From contig JANAVB010010791.1 in NCBI GenBank assembly GCA_029216955.1, positions 9,303,593-9,367,592 of the forward strand: a DNA stretch of 64,000 nt. The letters are read 5' to 3'. The notes below the pieces were generated by a model, which made no database searches, was not told where the DNA came from, and saw only the letters and a program-made list of their open reading frames with translations. A program made the translations under genes and the position numbers. The number at the start of each line of letters is the position of its first letter. The stretch's first letter is position 1. The stretch is from Iris pallida. Lineage: Eukaryota > Streptophyta > Magnoliopsida > Asparagales > Iridaceae. Below, piece by piece: positions 48,513 to 59,712 of the stretch.

Positions 48513-48932
48513 TGATTGGATTTCATCTTCTTCTAGGTTTTGTGCTATAGCAGTGGGTTCTGTGCCAGTTGGTTCATCAATGGGGGTAGAGATATTGGGG
48601 AGCGGGATAACAAGGAGGGGAGCCATAGTCTCCTCTTGCGTGTTTAGAGCGAAAGTGGAGTCTAGCACAGGAGGTCCCTCGGGTTCAGAAGCCTTATTAA
48701 CTTTATTCCCATAAGGATATTTGTCTGGGAGGTTGCGATTCTCCACTGGATCATTAAGGGCTAAATCATCATTACCCTCCGTTAATGTAGATGTTTCTCC
48801 CTGATAGACAGGTTCCTTCCTCGTTAATGCTTTATTAATATACTGAGTGGTCATAAACTCCTTCTGTTTGAAGTTATTGGAGAGTTCCTTGCCCTTATAT
48901 GCTGATTTGCATGCTTCTTTAGAATGATCTTA

Positions 48933-50840
48933 GGTTGCGTTTGGTTCATTGTAATGTAATCGTAATCGTAATGGAATTGGGTTTGTAATGTAATCGAGTT
49001 TGTAATGTAATGGAATTACAATTACATTACTATGTTTGGTTGAAACATGTAATCAAACCATGTAATGTAATGTTAATTGCATTCATGTGTTTGGTTTACC
49101 ATGTAATATAATTGAATTTTTAATTTAATATTTTTTTTAAAATACAACATAAAATTTAAAAAGTTGATCAATACAAAATTTCAAAAATTTAAAAAGAAAA
49201 AAGAAAAAAAATTAAAAATAAATAATTAAAAAAACGGAAAAAATGGTTTGTTTTCTGCTAAAAAAGACCAAAAAACGAAAAAAAAAAGACAAAAAATTAA
49301 AAATACAAAAAATGACAAACGAACAAAACATAAGGAAAAAAAACCAAAAATGAAAAAGCGATAAAAAAAACGACAAAAAAAAAAGATCAAAAATGTGAAA
49401 ACCATAAAAAGTGACCAATAATGATAAAAAAATGACTAAAAACAAAAAAATTGACAAAAAAAAACAATAAATGAAAGGGAAAAAAAAGACGAAAAACGAT
49501 CAAAAACAAAAAAAAAAGGACAAAATGAACAAAAACGACAAAAAAAGAAAAAAATGACAAAAAACGATAAAAAGAGCAAAAAAAATAAAAAACGATAAAA
49601 AGGAACAGAAATGACAAAAAACGAAAATACGAAAAAAGGCCAAAAACAAGAGGGAATTAAAACGAGCAAAAAATGACAAAAAGATTAAAAAACTTGCAAA
49701 AAAAAATCCAAAAACGACGAAAAAGGGAACAAAAACGACAAAAACAACAAACAAAAAGAAAAAACGAGCATAAACGACAAAAAAAAAAGTGCACAATCGA
49801 CAAAAAACGATAAAAAACGTAAAAAATTGACCAAAAATGATAAAAAAAAAGGCAAAAAATAAAAAAAAAAAACGACAAAAAAGGGCAAAAAGAACAAAAA
49901 AAGGACAAAAACGACAAAAAAAAAACCAAAAACGAACAAAAATGACAAAAAATGAACAAAAAAACGGACAAAAACAACAAAAAAGGACAAAAACGACAAA
50001 AAAAAACAAACAAAACAACCAAAAACGAACAAAAATGACAAAAAAATGAACAAAAACGACAAAAATGAACAAAAAAAGGACAAAAACGACAAAAAAATCG
50101 AACAAAATGACAAAAAAACGAACAAAAATTACAAAAAACGATCAAAAACGAACAAAAAAAAAGACCAAAAACAATAAAAAAAATGACAAAAACGACAAAA
50201 AACAAACAATAACAACGAAAAACGAACAAAAATGACAAAAAACGAACAAAAACGACAAAAAATGGGCAAAAACAAAAAAAAAACGACAAAAAAACAAAAA
50301 AAACAAAAAAAAACGAACAAAATGACAAAAAAGGAACAAAAACGACAAAAAAACGGACAAAAACAACAAAAAAGGACAAAAACGAACAAAAAAAAACAAA
50401 AACAACCAAAAACGAACAAAAATAACAAAAAAACGAACAAAAACGACAAAAAATGACCAAAAACGAAAAAAAAACGACCAAAAACGACAAAAAACAAACA
50501 AAAACAACATAAAATGACCAAAGATGACAAAAAAAACGAACAAAAACGACCAAAATCGAACAAAAATGACAAAAACAAACAAAAACAACAAAAAATGACC
50601 AAAAAAGAACAAAAAGACCAAATTATAGCATACCAACCTTCCGCTTAAGTTGTAATGTAATTGCGATTACATAGGTTTTATGATGTAATTGAGTTTAGAA
50701 GAAACTGATGTAATGTAATCAAACTTGTAATCGCGATTACATTACATCTAATTTTTTTTGTCCGACCAAACACCCGAGTTAGATTGACAACGTAATGCCA
50801 ATTACATTACGTTGTCCAATCCTGCAAACCAAATGGGCCC
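48933..50840. mobile_element. Harbinger/Tourist-like non-autonomous DNA element
   Basis: The ends GGTTGCGTTTGGTT and, inverted, GGGCCCATTTGGTT form an imperfect terminal repeat (10 of 14). They are flanked by TTA (48930-48932 and 50841-50843), the target duplication typical of PIF/Harbinger elements. Subterminal GTAATGTAATCG / ATTACATTACG words are inverted relative to each other. The middle is the A-rich array, and no transposase is present. It sits between the C and H residues of the LINE zinc knuckle, so its boundaries are supported by the host frame. Confidence 0.82.
49130..50625. repeat. A-rich degenerate minisatellite (CAAAAACGA / CAAAAATGA words)
   Basis: About 1.4 kb is built from short A-rich words, mainly CAAAAACGA, ACAAAAAATGA and AAAAACGAAC. 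Longer blocks recur, such as AACAAAAATGACAAAAAACG. T is almost absent from the plus strand. It gives long minus-strand frames rich in Phe/Val/Leu/Ser, which are artefacts of composition. Confidence 0.9.
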
Positions 50841-51636
50841 TTAGTTTTTGTAGATAAGGCAGAATTTTGGAAAATTTTAGAACATTCTGCCGTGAGGCAT
50901 ATTAATCCGAACAACTTGGGGTAAGGGTTTATTGGCGTCCACTTCAACGAAAACCCTCGCGGTGCTAGGTCTGAAGAATTTTTTAGTGGCCTGTCATGCC
51001 TAAGGGGGGGTCCTAATTCCCATGACGATGGAGAATAATGCATTCTTCGCGAATAACTGATGTGGGAGGATAGTTAGAGAAACCCACGTATGGGCAAGAG
51101 GAGATTTGTGTACACGGTTGAAGCCTTTCGACCATCTGAACACTCGAATAGGGGCACGCGAGATACACCATACATCTCGAGCCCCAAGACAGAGGAAATC
51201 TACTTCAAGGTACGGCCGGATGATAATGTGTTTGGAATCAATCATGCCAACTTCAACCACACCAGCGAATTTAAAATCTAAGAGCGATTTTCGAATAACA
51301 TCGATCAATGTCCTGGAGTGGGACAATTTCCCGATCAGAGCAAACTGAAAAGGTTGGATCACGATTTGCTCATCCTCTTCGGAGAAGGAGATGACAGGAA
51401 CCCCTTTGGAGAAAGTAGGGGATCGGATTGCAATAGACGGGGTGGTTTGGGAGCTATCCCCTACCGCGTCGGCAAACGTTTAGGCATACATCGAAACCCC
51501 GACCAGAAGAAACAAAAGGTGGACACGGAGGCAGTAGGTCTGTTTGTCAGGAAGAGACACCGGCCAAGCCGGGATCTATGTGGGAGAGATCAGCTAGGGT
51601 TTCGAAGTAGAGACAACACTGCTCAAGCACTCATCA

Positions 51637-51639
51637 TAT

Positions 51640-51723
<84 letters not shown>
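51637..51723. repeat. (TA)n microsatellite
   Basis: An almost uninterrupted TA run of about 85 bp lies just outside the 5' end of the LINE ORF1 remnant. Confidence 0.97.
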
Positions 51724-51726
<3 letters not shown>

Positions 51727-53915
51727 AGAATCCTCAGATCGTGCCAATATCCAAGCAAGGTTAGTTGAACCAATAATATTGTACACACTAAATGCATCGG
51801 TCCCTCGAAATGCCACTACGTTAAAACAAGCAGTAACGGTTCCAGCTCTCCTATAGAGAGAACTGGATCGACATATAATAATCAAATACTTCACTCCACT
51901 AGTGCAGATGAATACACAATATCCATTGTGGCCAGCTGACATGCCATAACAATTGTTTGAGTGGTGAATTGTCATGCACGTTCCCAGGATCGAGTTTCCT
52001 TCTAATGATTCTACCATTGCAAGTTGCTTAGTTTAACTGTATGTTGGCCTTGGAATCACATGCCATGGTCACATGGTCATCCTCTATAAACCCCATAAAA
52101 ATTTTACTATAGATTTTTTATATTTATTTTATACATAGTATTTGTTAATACATATATACAAATGTGCAAATACATACATACATAGTATTTGTTAATTATA
52201 TATATAAAATGTTTTATTGTAGGTTTTAATAAATATAGTAAATAAATATTTGGTTTCAATAAGGTAAAAATATTTTCTATTTTGTTAGCGTACAAAATGT
52301 GTCACACCGAATTTGTCAAACTTTATTTTATTAATACATAAATACTATTTTATTCATATATAAGTGTACTACATTAGAAAAAAATATTTTTCTTTTATAA
52401 TAATATGTACTATTTTGCATGTGATGTACATTAAAATCATTTAACATATATTTTATAAAAATTAGGTTTTTCAAAATAACTTTGGAATTATTTTAAGTTA
52501 TAAAAAGGTAATTTTAATTTATTTGTTATTAATGTTTAAATATTGGTGGTGATTTAAATTGGACTTTAGATTTTATTAAATTAGCTTTAAATAATTTACT
52601 TAAATGTGAGATTTATCTAGTGGGATTTAAAGCGGTCATAATCCTCATATAACTAGGATTTCTCCACCCTATTTCTAGGGGAGCCTTGCTATTGTTTTTC
52701 TCCACAAAATTTTTCTAAACAATCATCACCAAATTTGTGTTGTGCACATTCTTCGTGTCCACCATTTTCTCCGTGTCAGCCAGTGTTGGCCTCGAGTCTG
52801 ACCAAGAGTGTCTTTACATAATCCATGCCGCCATACAAATACAATTATCCATCCCATGTCCAACACACCAAGAGACGATCTTCCCGTGTCATATAGGACG
52901 ATTCCACCCATACAAACCAGTCACAGCCCCAACAAAATCATCTAAATCCTAAGCCTTCGCAGCATCGCCTTTGCCAATCACCTGCAGCGCCGTGTGTTGT
53001 GCTCTCAATCCTGATACGCCGAACTTCTCAGCTTTCGGATGGAGCTGTTCGGGTGCGCAACTGAGCTAGCTCCACTGACAAGCCACCACCTAGCCGACCA
53101 ACATCTCTGCCATGCCACCACCGGTCCAAACCTCAATGACCGCACTTCCTGCTTCCTGCTATAGCCCCAGCCCCCATTTGACGAACACTAGTTACTAAAT
53201 CTCGAGATACTTCATTATCGAATTAAGGCTAAGATACTGAATTTAGGAATCCAAAATAGATGGAAAAGAGACTATAACTACATGTCATATGATACAAAGT
53301 TGAATAAATCATGGGTAGGATAGTGACTAAGAACTGGTAGAACACAAAACTTTTGAGTTACAGAGAAATAAAAAACTTTTTGAGGAAGTTCTAAATTGTA
53401 AGAAAGATAACATTTGAAGGTATAATATTGAATGATATGTGAAGGTTGATTTTAAATAATAAAGAATAAAAAAAATTAAATGGTGGTGTTATTATATTTA
53501 AGTAATATGATGAGTATAAATTTGAAAGATGTTCAAAGATTTTATAAACCCTGATTCAGGGATTTCAGATCCAATTTAAGACAAGGGGGAGGAATTTGGA
53601 CTTTCAAGATGACTAATTTGATAATAGATTAGGGATTCGAGGGAAATAAAAAAGAATTAAGGACTTATAACAAGAGCATATTTCATAAGTAGTATCTTTG
53701 GAATAAAGCTCAAATGCCTCATAGATGTTGTAGAAATTTGATCTTCATGATTGACGATCATGATTTTTGGGAGTGGCATATCTGAACTTGTAAGATTAAA
53801 GCATAATTGGAAAATGACGATTAGATAAACTTTGTAGTAGTAGAGATAGAGTGAGATGATTACAAGATTTTCCCCTTTCCTATCTTTTCATTGTTCTAAC
53901 CTTGGAAAAGTAATT
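51724..53915. other. AT-rich intergenic or LTR-like DNA, no gene seen
   Basis: No coding domain was recognised. The part 52690-53190 has cytosine-rich text of the same style as 55600-56300 and could be a decayed 5' LTR of the element whose 3' LTR starts at 55122. The similarity is loose. The rest is AT-rich. Confidence 0.35.
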
Positions 53916-55080
53916 TGATTTCCCTATTTTCAAAATCATCCTTTGAACTTCCATATTGCTAAATGTTGATCCTATTGATCTCGACTATATGACTTTTGGT
54001 CATATTCTTTATCATGCCAAAGTTCTTGATTCTTGACTAAACTCAAATGATTTTAATCCGATCATGACTTGGAATTCTATCCTTTTATTTTAATGTATCC
54101 AAACTTCAATTTTATTCTTTATCGTGTCTAGATCCTGTTTTAATCAAGATTAGATTTGACCCTATCTTTGATCATGTCAAAATTTTAATTCTTATCATGT
54201 TTAGATTTCAATTCATTTATCGCTCGTGCCTAAAACTTTGATTAAATTCTTAATAACGTCTAAGTTCTGTTCTAATCATGATTAGATTTAATAATATTCT
54301 TGATTATGCTTGAATTTTTATGTTTGGTTATGCCTAGATGACCTGCATGACTAGATGACTTTGATTCCAATGATCGTGACAAATACATATTAATTTTATC
54401 CCTGAATTGTGCCTAAAATTTTGATCTTCAATCATGACTGTATGATTTGATTACGCACTTAGTCATGTCAGAATTTGAATTTTGACCATGTCTGAATAAT
54501 TTTTCTGTCGTATCTAAATTTTGATTCTATTGTTGCTCGTGCTTGGCTTTCATTCTTAAATATGCCTAGATTTTATTTTTTCTAGCTTTATCCTAGATCG
54601 TGCCTAAATGATTTAATCATTCCAAATTCTTAAGCACATCTTATCCTTGATTTCTATTCGTAGCTAAGTAGTTTTGATCCTTAGAATTTGATTGTACCAA
54701 AGCATTTAATTATTTGTAATAATGTCAAATTGCATCGTTTCTGTATTTATCGTGCCAATACGACTTTAAATCTATCTTTACCGAGCCTACATTCTATTGA
54801 TCATTCTATACTTAGATTTTGATTCTAACTTGACCATAACTAAACGATTTCGATTCTCTTAGTCATAAATAGATCGTGCCTAAATAGTATGAATTTATTT
54901 CTAAATCGTGGCTAAATAATATTGCCCATACTTTGATTTATCGTGCCAAAATAATTAGTCGTCCATAAGTGGTTTAGAATTGATTATCTTGATCGTGCCA
55001 AAACAATCATTTTCTGATCACGCCTCAGATATTGACTGAATTCTCCATCATGTTTTGACCCCTCTGCTGATCTTGTCAAT
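53916..55080 (+). repeat. Degenerate interspersed repeat (ATCGTGCCTAAAT words)
   Basis: Phrases such as ATCGTGCCTAAATGATTT, ATCATGTCAAAATTTTAATT and ATTATGCCTAGATTTTGATT recur every 30-60 bp for more than 1 kb, with irregular spacing. The stretch has no open frame. It lies just upstream of the 3' box of a gypsy element and so is the 3' part of its internal region. Confidence 0.6.
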
Positions 55081-56348
55081 CTTAAATTTCGAAGACAAAA
55101 TTTCTTTAAGGAGGGTAGATTTGTAAGCTCCTTTAACAGAATTCTTATATTCTCCAAAATTTTAATTTTTTTATTTTTCTAAATTTTCTAAATCATTAAA
55201 ATTCACGAATTTTGATTTTTCTGTAATTAGCTATATGAAAAATATTTTACAATCGTGGTATGTTATAGATTTTTATATTTATGATTATAGGGTTATCAGT
55301 TTTACGAAGCAGTTTTATGAGATTCATATATTTTTTGGATTTATTAGCCAACAAATAAAATTAATATATTTTTTGGAACTACTTATTTATTAATGGGCTT
55401 CAACCCATTAAGTATACTTTCTATAATGACAAGTTACGGGCCAGGATTAAATTATACATAAAAATACTTTGGGTTTGTTATTAGATTTATATATAAATGG
55501 ATTTTCCTTTGGGCTTGGTTCTTATTGGGCTATTGGCCCAATTCATGGAAGAGCTTCTTGGAAGCTTCTTGTTACATGTATGAGAGCGTTTCTTCACCTG
55601 CATATGGCGGGCTATTTCCATTTCTCAACCACCCCATTCGTCAATACATTCCAAGTGTCTGTGCATCATGTCCGTATCCATCCTATTTCTTCTATTATTT
55701 TTTATATTTATATTTGCCCCATTCCATGTTCGACACATCGGACACTACAACCCTATAGTTATTCCCTGTGTCTATGTCGGACACACCTGATACAACAAAC
55801 ACTCACATACCCATGCACACACTCCTCACCGCCCCTTCCATCCTAAGCCGCCACCTTATTGTAATGTGCCGATCACCACTCCTCGTCGTCGTGCTCCCCC
55901 CGGCCAAACCATCAATGAGTCGCCATCGCCACCATCGCTACCACTCTGCCATAGATCTGGCCTTTCCAACCGACCATCTCCTTCTGTCAGCCGCCACCCC
56001 AGCCAACACCCTGTCTGATCACCACACCACCACTCTCATAAAACCGACCATCCAACGTACCCACCACCATCATCATCTCAAAACCACAAGCCCTACCTCA
56101 CATCCAAGCCAACGTCACTAATGCCTTTTCGTCGAAGCCTCATCGAGAACACCACCTCCGTAACCACCGCTCCACCATCATCATCGCCGCCACCACCATT
56201 AGAAACAACAACCACCAGTCCTTGTCATCTCACCCGACTCTCCTAAGCCACAACTACCATAACTCATCTAATCTTTGTTGCCTCGGCAAGCTCCGTCATC
56301 GCTACCGTGGCAGAGAAACCCAGGCCCAAATCTAGTATACAGTGATAT
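55081..56348 (+). mobile_element. 3' end and 3' LTR of another gypsy-type element (H)
   Basis: The box TTTCGAAGACAAAA and the purine tract AAGGAGGGTAG precede an LTR start TGTAAGCTCC at 55122, the same design as the 3' end of B. The LTR text includes TATATATAAATGG (about 55487) and a cytosine-rich stretch (55800-56300). It runs until another LTR start at 56349 cuts it off. Confidence 0.65.
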
Positions 56349-57330
56349 TGTAGTACCCCATTTTCGATAGGTAGCGGACTATGTAATATTCTTACGGCAA
56401 GCCAGACTCGGTCGAGAACATAGATGGCTGTTTGAAAAACAAAAGTTTAAATAAAAACAAAGAAGAGTAGAAAAGTACAATTGATTTTGAGGAAGTACAA
56501 CTATCAGAATCTGATCAGAAGATGATCACTTTATCCATTCAACAATGCAATATCGGAGGAGAAAATATCTTAAACGTGCTGTAGCAACTTCTCAGGCAAT
56601 TATAATCAATAGAGATGCTTGGAAAGCGATTTTGAACTCTATTTATAAAGTTTTGAGATAACTGTTAAGTAATTATCTTGATTGGCGTGCAGGCTAGTTC
56701 TGTACTGGTTTAGCGCACAATCATCCTGTCGTACGAATGGTTGGCTTAACTGCATATGGCGTATGGCATTCTATGAGAGAAGTGTGCTTGGTCTTTGGAA
56801 GTATTGTGTGTGCATTCTTCAAGATTAGTGACATGCATGCCATGTCATCTAACTGCTTCAGGAGATGAATGATTGATTGGCGCCAATACATGAATGGCAC
56901 GATCCATTGATTGGCGCCAACTGTCAATTGGCACTAACTGTTGAAAATACTAAGTCGGAAAAGCTTTATCACTTTGTGCCATTGATGAATGGCGCAAAAA
57001 AATAAATAGTCGTCATTATGACGAGTCTGACAAAATCTTCTCGAGAAAGATTGCCATGTGGCATTTCATGCAATCTGATGGTGGCATGAATTTGCGTTGG
57101 ACGCCATTAGGCATTGGGCGCCATCTGATGAATTAGTCCCAGCACTATCTATGAATGGCACGATGTTTGATATATTTTAAGCTTCTACAAGACCCCCTTC
57201 AAAGTTTTCAAATTTCAAAAAAATTGAAATTTGAAATACTTTGAATAAGAAGCCTTCAGGTACGATTTCTGTGCGTCATAATCTCAACAGTCTTTACATT
57301 TTAAGCGAGACTTGCGTGGCCATTACGCAC
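56349..57330 (+). mobile_element. LTR-like segment (E), related to the LTR start of element A
   Basis: It begins TGTAGTACCCC and continues CGGCAAGCCAGACTCGGTCG and ACATAGATGGCTG, matching the first 100 bp of the A LTR (18359 on). A TATTTATAAAG lies near 56641. The right edge is uncertain, and no primer site was seen downstream. Many TTGGCGCCA and AATGGCACGA words lie at 56870-57150. Confidence 0.55.
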
Positions 57331-57339
57331 CAACTTAGG

Positions 57340-57468
57340 CTACAAATATCCCTTTGAAATGAGAGAGAGAGAGAGTTTCTTAGAAATTTTCTCTCTCAAA
57401 CTCTTTGTCTTCTTCTTCCTCTTGATCTTTCAAAGTTTCCCCCCGATTAAATAGCTCCCAAGAGATCT
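57340..57468 (+). promoter_or_regulatory. Leader-like sequence before the PMD-like gene
   Basis: A CTACAAATATCCC stretch resembling a TATA box (about 57340) is followed by a GA run (57361-57376) and a pyrimidine-rich leader (TTTTCTCTCTC…) up to the first open frame. This looks like a plant promoter and 5' UTR. Confidence 0.4.
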
Positions 57469-57839
57469 GTGGCTGAGAAAGACAAGAAAGTGGTCGAAGC
57501 CACATCGCGTGTGCCATCGTTGTGGGTGCCACAGCATGTATCGCTATCAACAAAATACGAAGAGGCCAACCCTGCTCTAGAAGGTGAAAAATTGGGTCGG
57601 GGAAGAAGATGAACAGTATGCCCGACGCCATTTGATAGTTGGCACCATTCGATGACTCATGCGAATGGCCAGTGCCAATTGCCTCTCTCAAAGTGTTGAT
57701 TGGCACTGTGCTTTTTTAATACAAACAACCTCTTTCAGAGTGTTGGTTATCAAACAAAAAGTGCACACCCTTTGTTTATTCAAAGTGCGTTGCACTATGC
57801 TCAATTTGTCAATTTGTTCATAGAAACTTTCGCATGAAC

Positions 57840-57990
57840 TTAGAATTGTCGTGCCATGTTGCACGAATTAGAACTGACATGCCTGTTGCACAAATTAGAA
57901 CTAACATCCCTGCCATGCGAACTAGAACTGACATGCCATGTCGCACGATTTAGAACTGATGTGTCTGCTGTACAAACTAGAACAGACTTG
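57840..57990 (+). repeat. Degenerate ~33-bp repeat (TTAGAACTGACATGCC)
   Basis: The phrase (A/C)TAGAACTGACATGCC recurs about five times with variants, in the probable intron upstream of the main coding block. Confidence 0.75.
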
Positions 57991-59568
57991 CCGAGCCATC
58001 CTTCGTTTGTGCAGAGCTAGAAATCACTTAACTCATAAGAATGATTTTTTTCATGATTCTAACTATGTTTCTCTTTCTCATTTTTGAAGTTGACCTCAGG
58101 GAAGATCCCCATGCTGAAATTTTGGCATCTGCCTTCCGCGTATCAGAGTATCAGGAGGACTTGTTATACGTCATATTCCCGTAATTTGACTCTGACGGCC
58201 TGGCTGATAGGAAAGCTCTTCTTGAGGCTCAAGAAAATCGAACACTTTTATGTTTAATAAATGGTACACATTTCTTGAATACAAGTCAGGCTTCCAACAA
58301 GAAACCAGCTTTGTTGTTTGGAGAAGCTTTCGAAGCCGCCTCTCAACCTAAGGCAAAGAAAGAATCTCGGGTATTCAAAAGAGGAGATAGACTGGTATAT
58401 CACCCAGAGATGTTCAAAAACTTGTCTCTATTTCGATATGCCCATGCCAGCGATCCTCGAAGGATGTCGTGGGATCTGACTCCATTCCAACTGGCCATGG
58501 TTGGAAAGATACGTCACAAATAAGAGCCTCAGAAGAAAAGCATATTTTTTTAGTACTTTCGAGAAACACAGCACGCACTTGTGGGGTTTAAAGCCAAGTT
58601 GCGTGCCGGCTAAAGATTCATCTCTGATAATACCAGTCAGGATAACTATCTTTGCCAACACCTTTGCTGCGGCTGAAGGAGAATACCTTGAGGCAACCAT
58701 GAGACTGACAGGGTTAATGCACCCGGACCTTATAAGCTGGAATCGGCTCTCCATATGGGCTCTAAACAATTTTAGCAATTAGTTGAATGAGATAAGACTC
58801 TATGAGGCCGTCATGACCACCACCTACAGTATCTACATCAACGCCAATCTATTCCTAGCCTTGGTGGGGAGAGACAATGACAAGACTGCCACCTTTGCTA
58901 CCCCTTACAGGAAAATAAGCTTTGCCCTTCATGAGATGCAATTTCTGTCCCATCTGCCCATGGGCAAAAATCCATATGAAAAAATGTGTCGACAGAGGAT
59001 GAATTAGAAGCTTTGTCCAAGGAGAATCCTCAAATGGTGAAGGTCTTTGAAGAGTTATTATGTCATTTCATGATTTGCACTCATCATTTCAGGTGCCAAG
59101 CGACGTGCTATACGTCCAAGTGGTTAGTATACCTCTTCTTGGGTCATGATACTAAGAACAAGGTACAGGAGCATTTGGATTATGATCCACACTTCTTTGA
59201 GTCGTTTAATAGCAAGACTATCAGTAAGTTGATGAAAGAAACTAGATATATTGACAATGAGCTGACAGAAGACTGGAATGGCTATAAAGTTGGCACTCCT
59301 GTCAAATGCTATATAAGAGAAGATGGGGAAATCATGTCCCTGTAGGCCACCTTGGCGGGCTTCCTCTCTATATGGTTAAGGCAATTTGTGGTCCCTAGAG
59401 CCAGTTATGTTGACCGCATTCACCGAGGAGTGTTGTTTACTGCAGTGCGTTTATTTTTTGGTATAATATGGACATCCTCTCTGCAATAACCAGCCGACTG
59501 AATGCAGGTCTCCAGGAGTTTACGGTGCTATAATAGAAAATCCTGATTCCCGAATCAGTTATCCTCGT

Positions 59569-59649
59569 ATCGAGATGCCGCACACATACTTATTCGGCTG
59601 GTTAATTCTACATCATCCTACCGAATAAGTATGTGTGTGGCATCTCGAT
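59569..59649. repeat. 29-bp-arm inverted repeat (hairpin) in the PMD-like gene
   Basis: The arms 59569-59597 and 59621-59649 pair at 28 of 29 positions around a 23-nt loop. The left arm codes for EMPHTYLFG in the expected sense. The right arm is its antisense copy and changes the frame afterwards. Confidence 0.95.
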
Positions 59650-59712
59650 GAACCGCAAGGCGATAAGAACCGCAAGGCGATAAGAACATCGCAAGACGAT
59701 AAGAACACTAAT
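59648..59712 (+). repeat. 17-19-bp tandem repeat (AACCGCAAGGCGATAAG)
   Basis: About three copies lie directly after the hairpin, at 59650-59705. They lead into an acidic DxEGxKNPNID-type peptide repeat. Confidence 0.8.

Larger units (their letters stand above)
48478..51560 (-). pseudogene. LINE (L1-type) ORF1 pseudogene with DUF4283-like domain
   Basis: The minus strand shows a plant L1 ORF1 protein. The N-terminal part (about 51500-51340) holds TFSKGVPVISFSEEDEQ. A DUF4283-like domain follows (about 51340-51000: FQFALIGKLSHSRTLIDVIR, then VFRWSKGF and a TWVSLTILPHQLFAKNALFS segment). The next part, in another frame, has DLAPRGFSLKWTPINPYPKL and reaches the first cysteine of a zinc knuckle (FCLIYKN, about 50845-50870). 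The Harbinger-like element follows, and then the knuckle resumes with DHSKEAC (about 48907-48929). An acidic tail runs open to about 48478. ORF1 proteins bind RNA. ORF2 (endonuclease/RT) is absent, and the left end abuts integrase of A. Confidence 0.85.

Noticed and set aside
49212..50636. Long minus-strand open frames (up to about 298 codons) rich in Phe, Val, Leu and Ser
   Set aside because: They are produced by the A-rich array, which has few T and hence few minus-strand stops. No domain, no signal logic, and several overlapping frames are equally open.
51637..51764. Frame rich in Ile and Tyr across the TA run
   Set aside because: Translation of a microsatellite.
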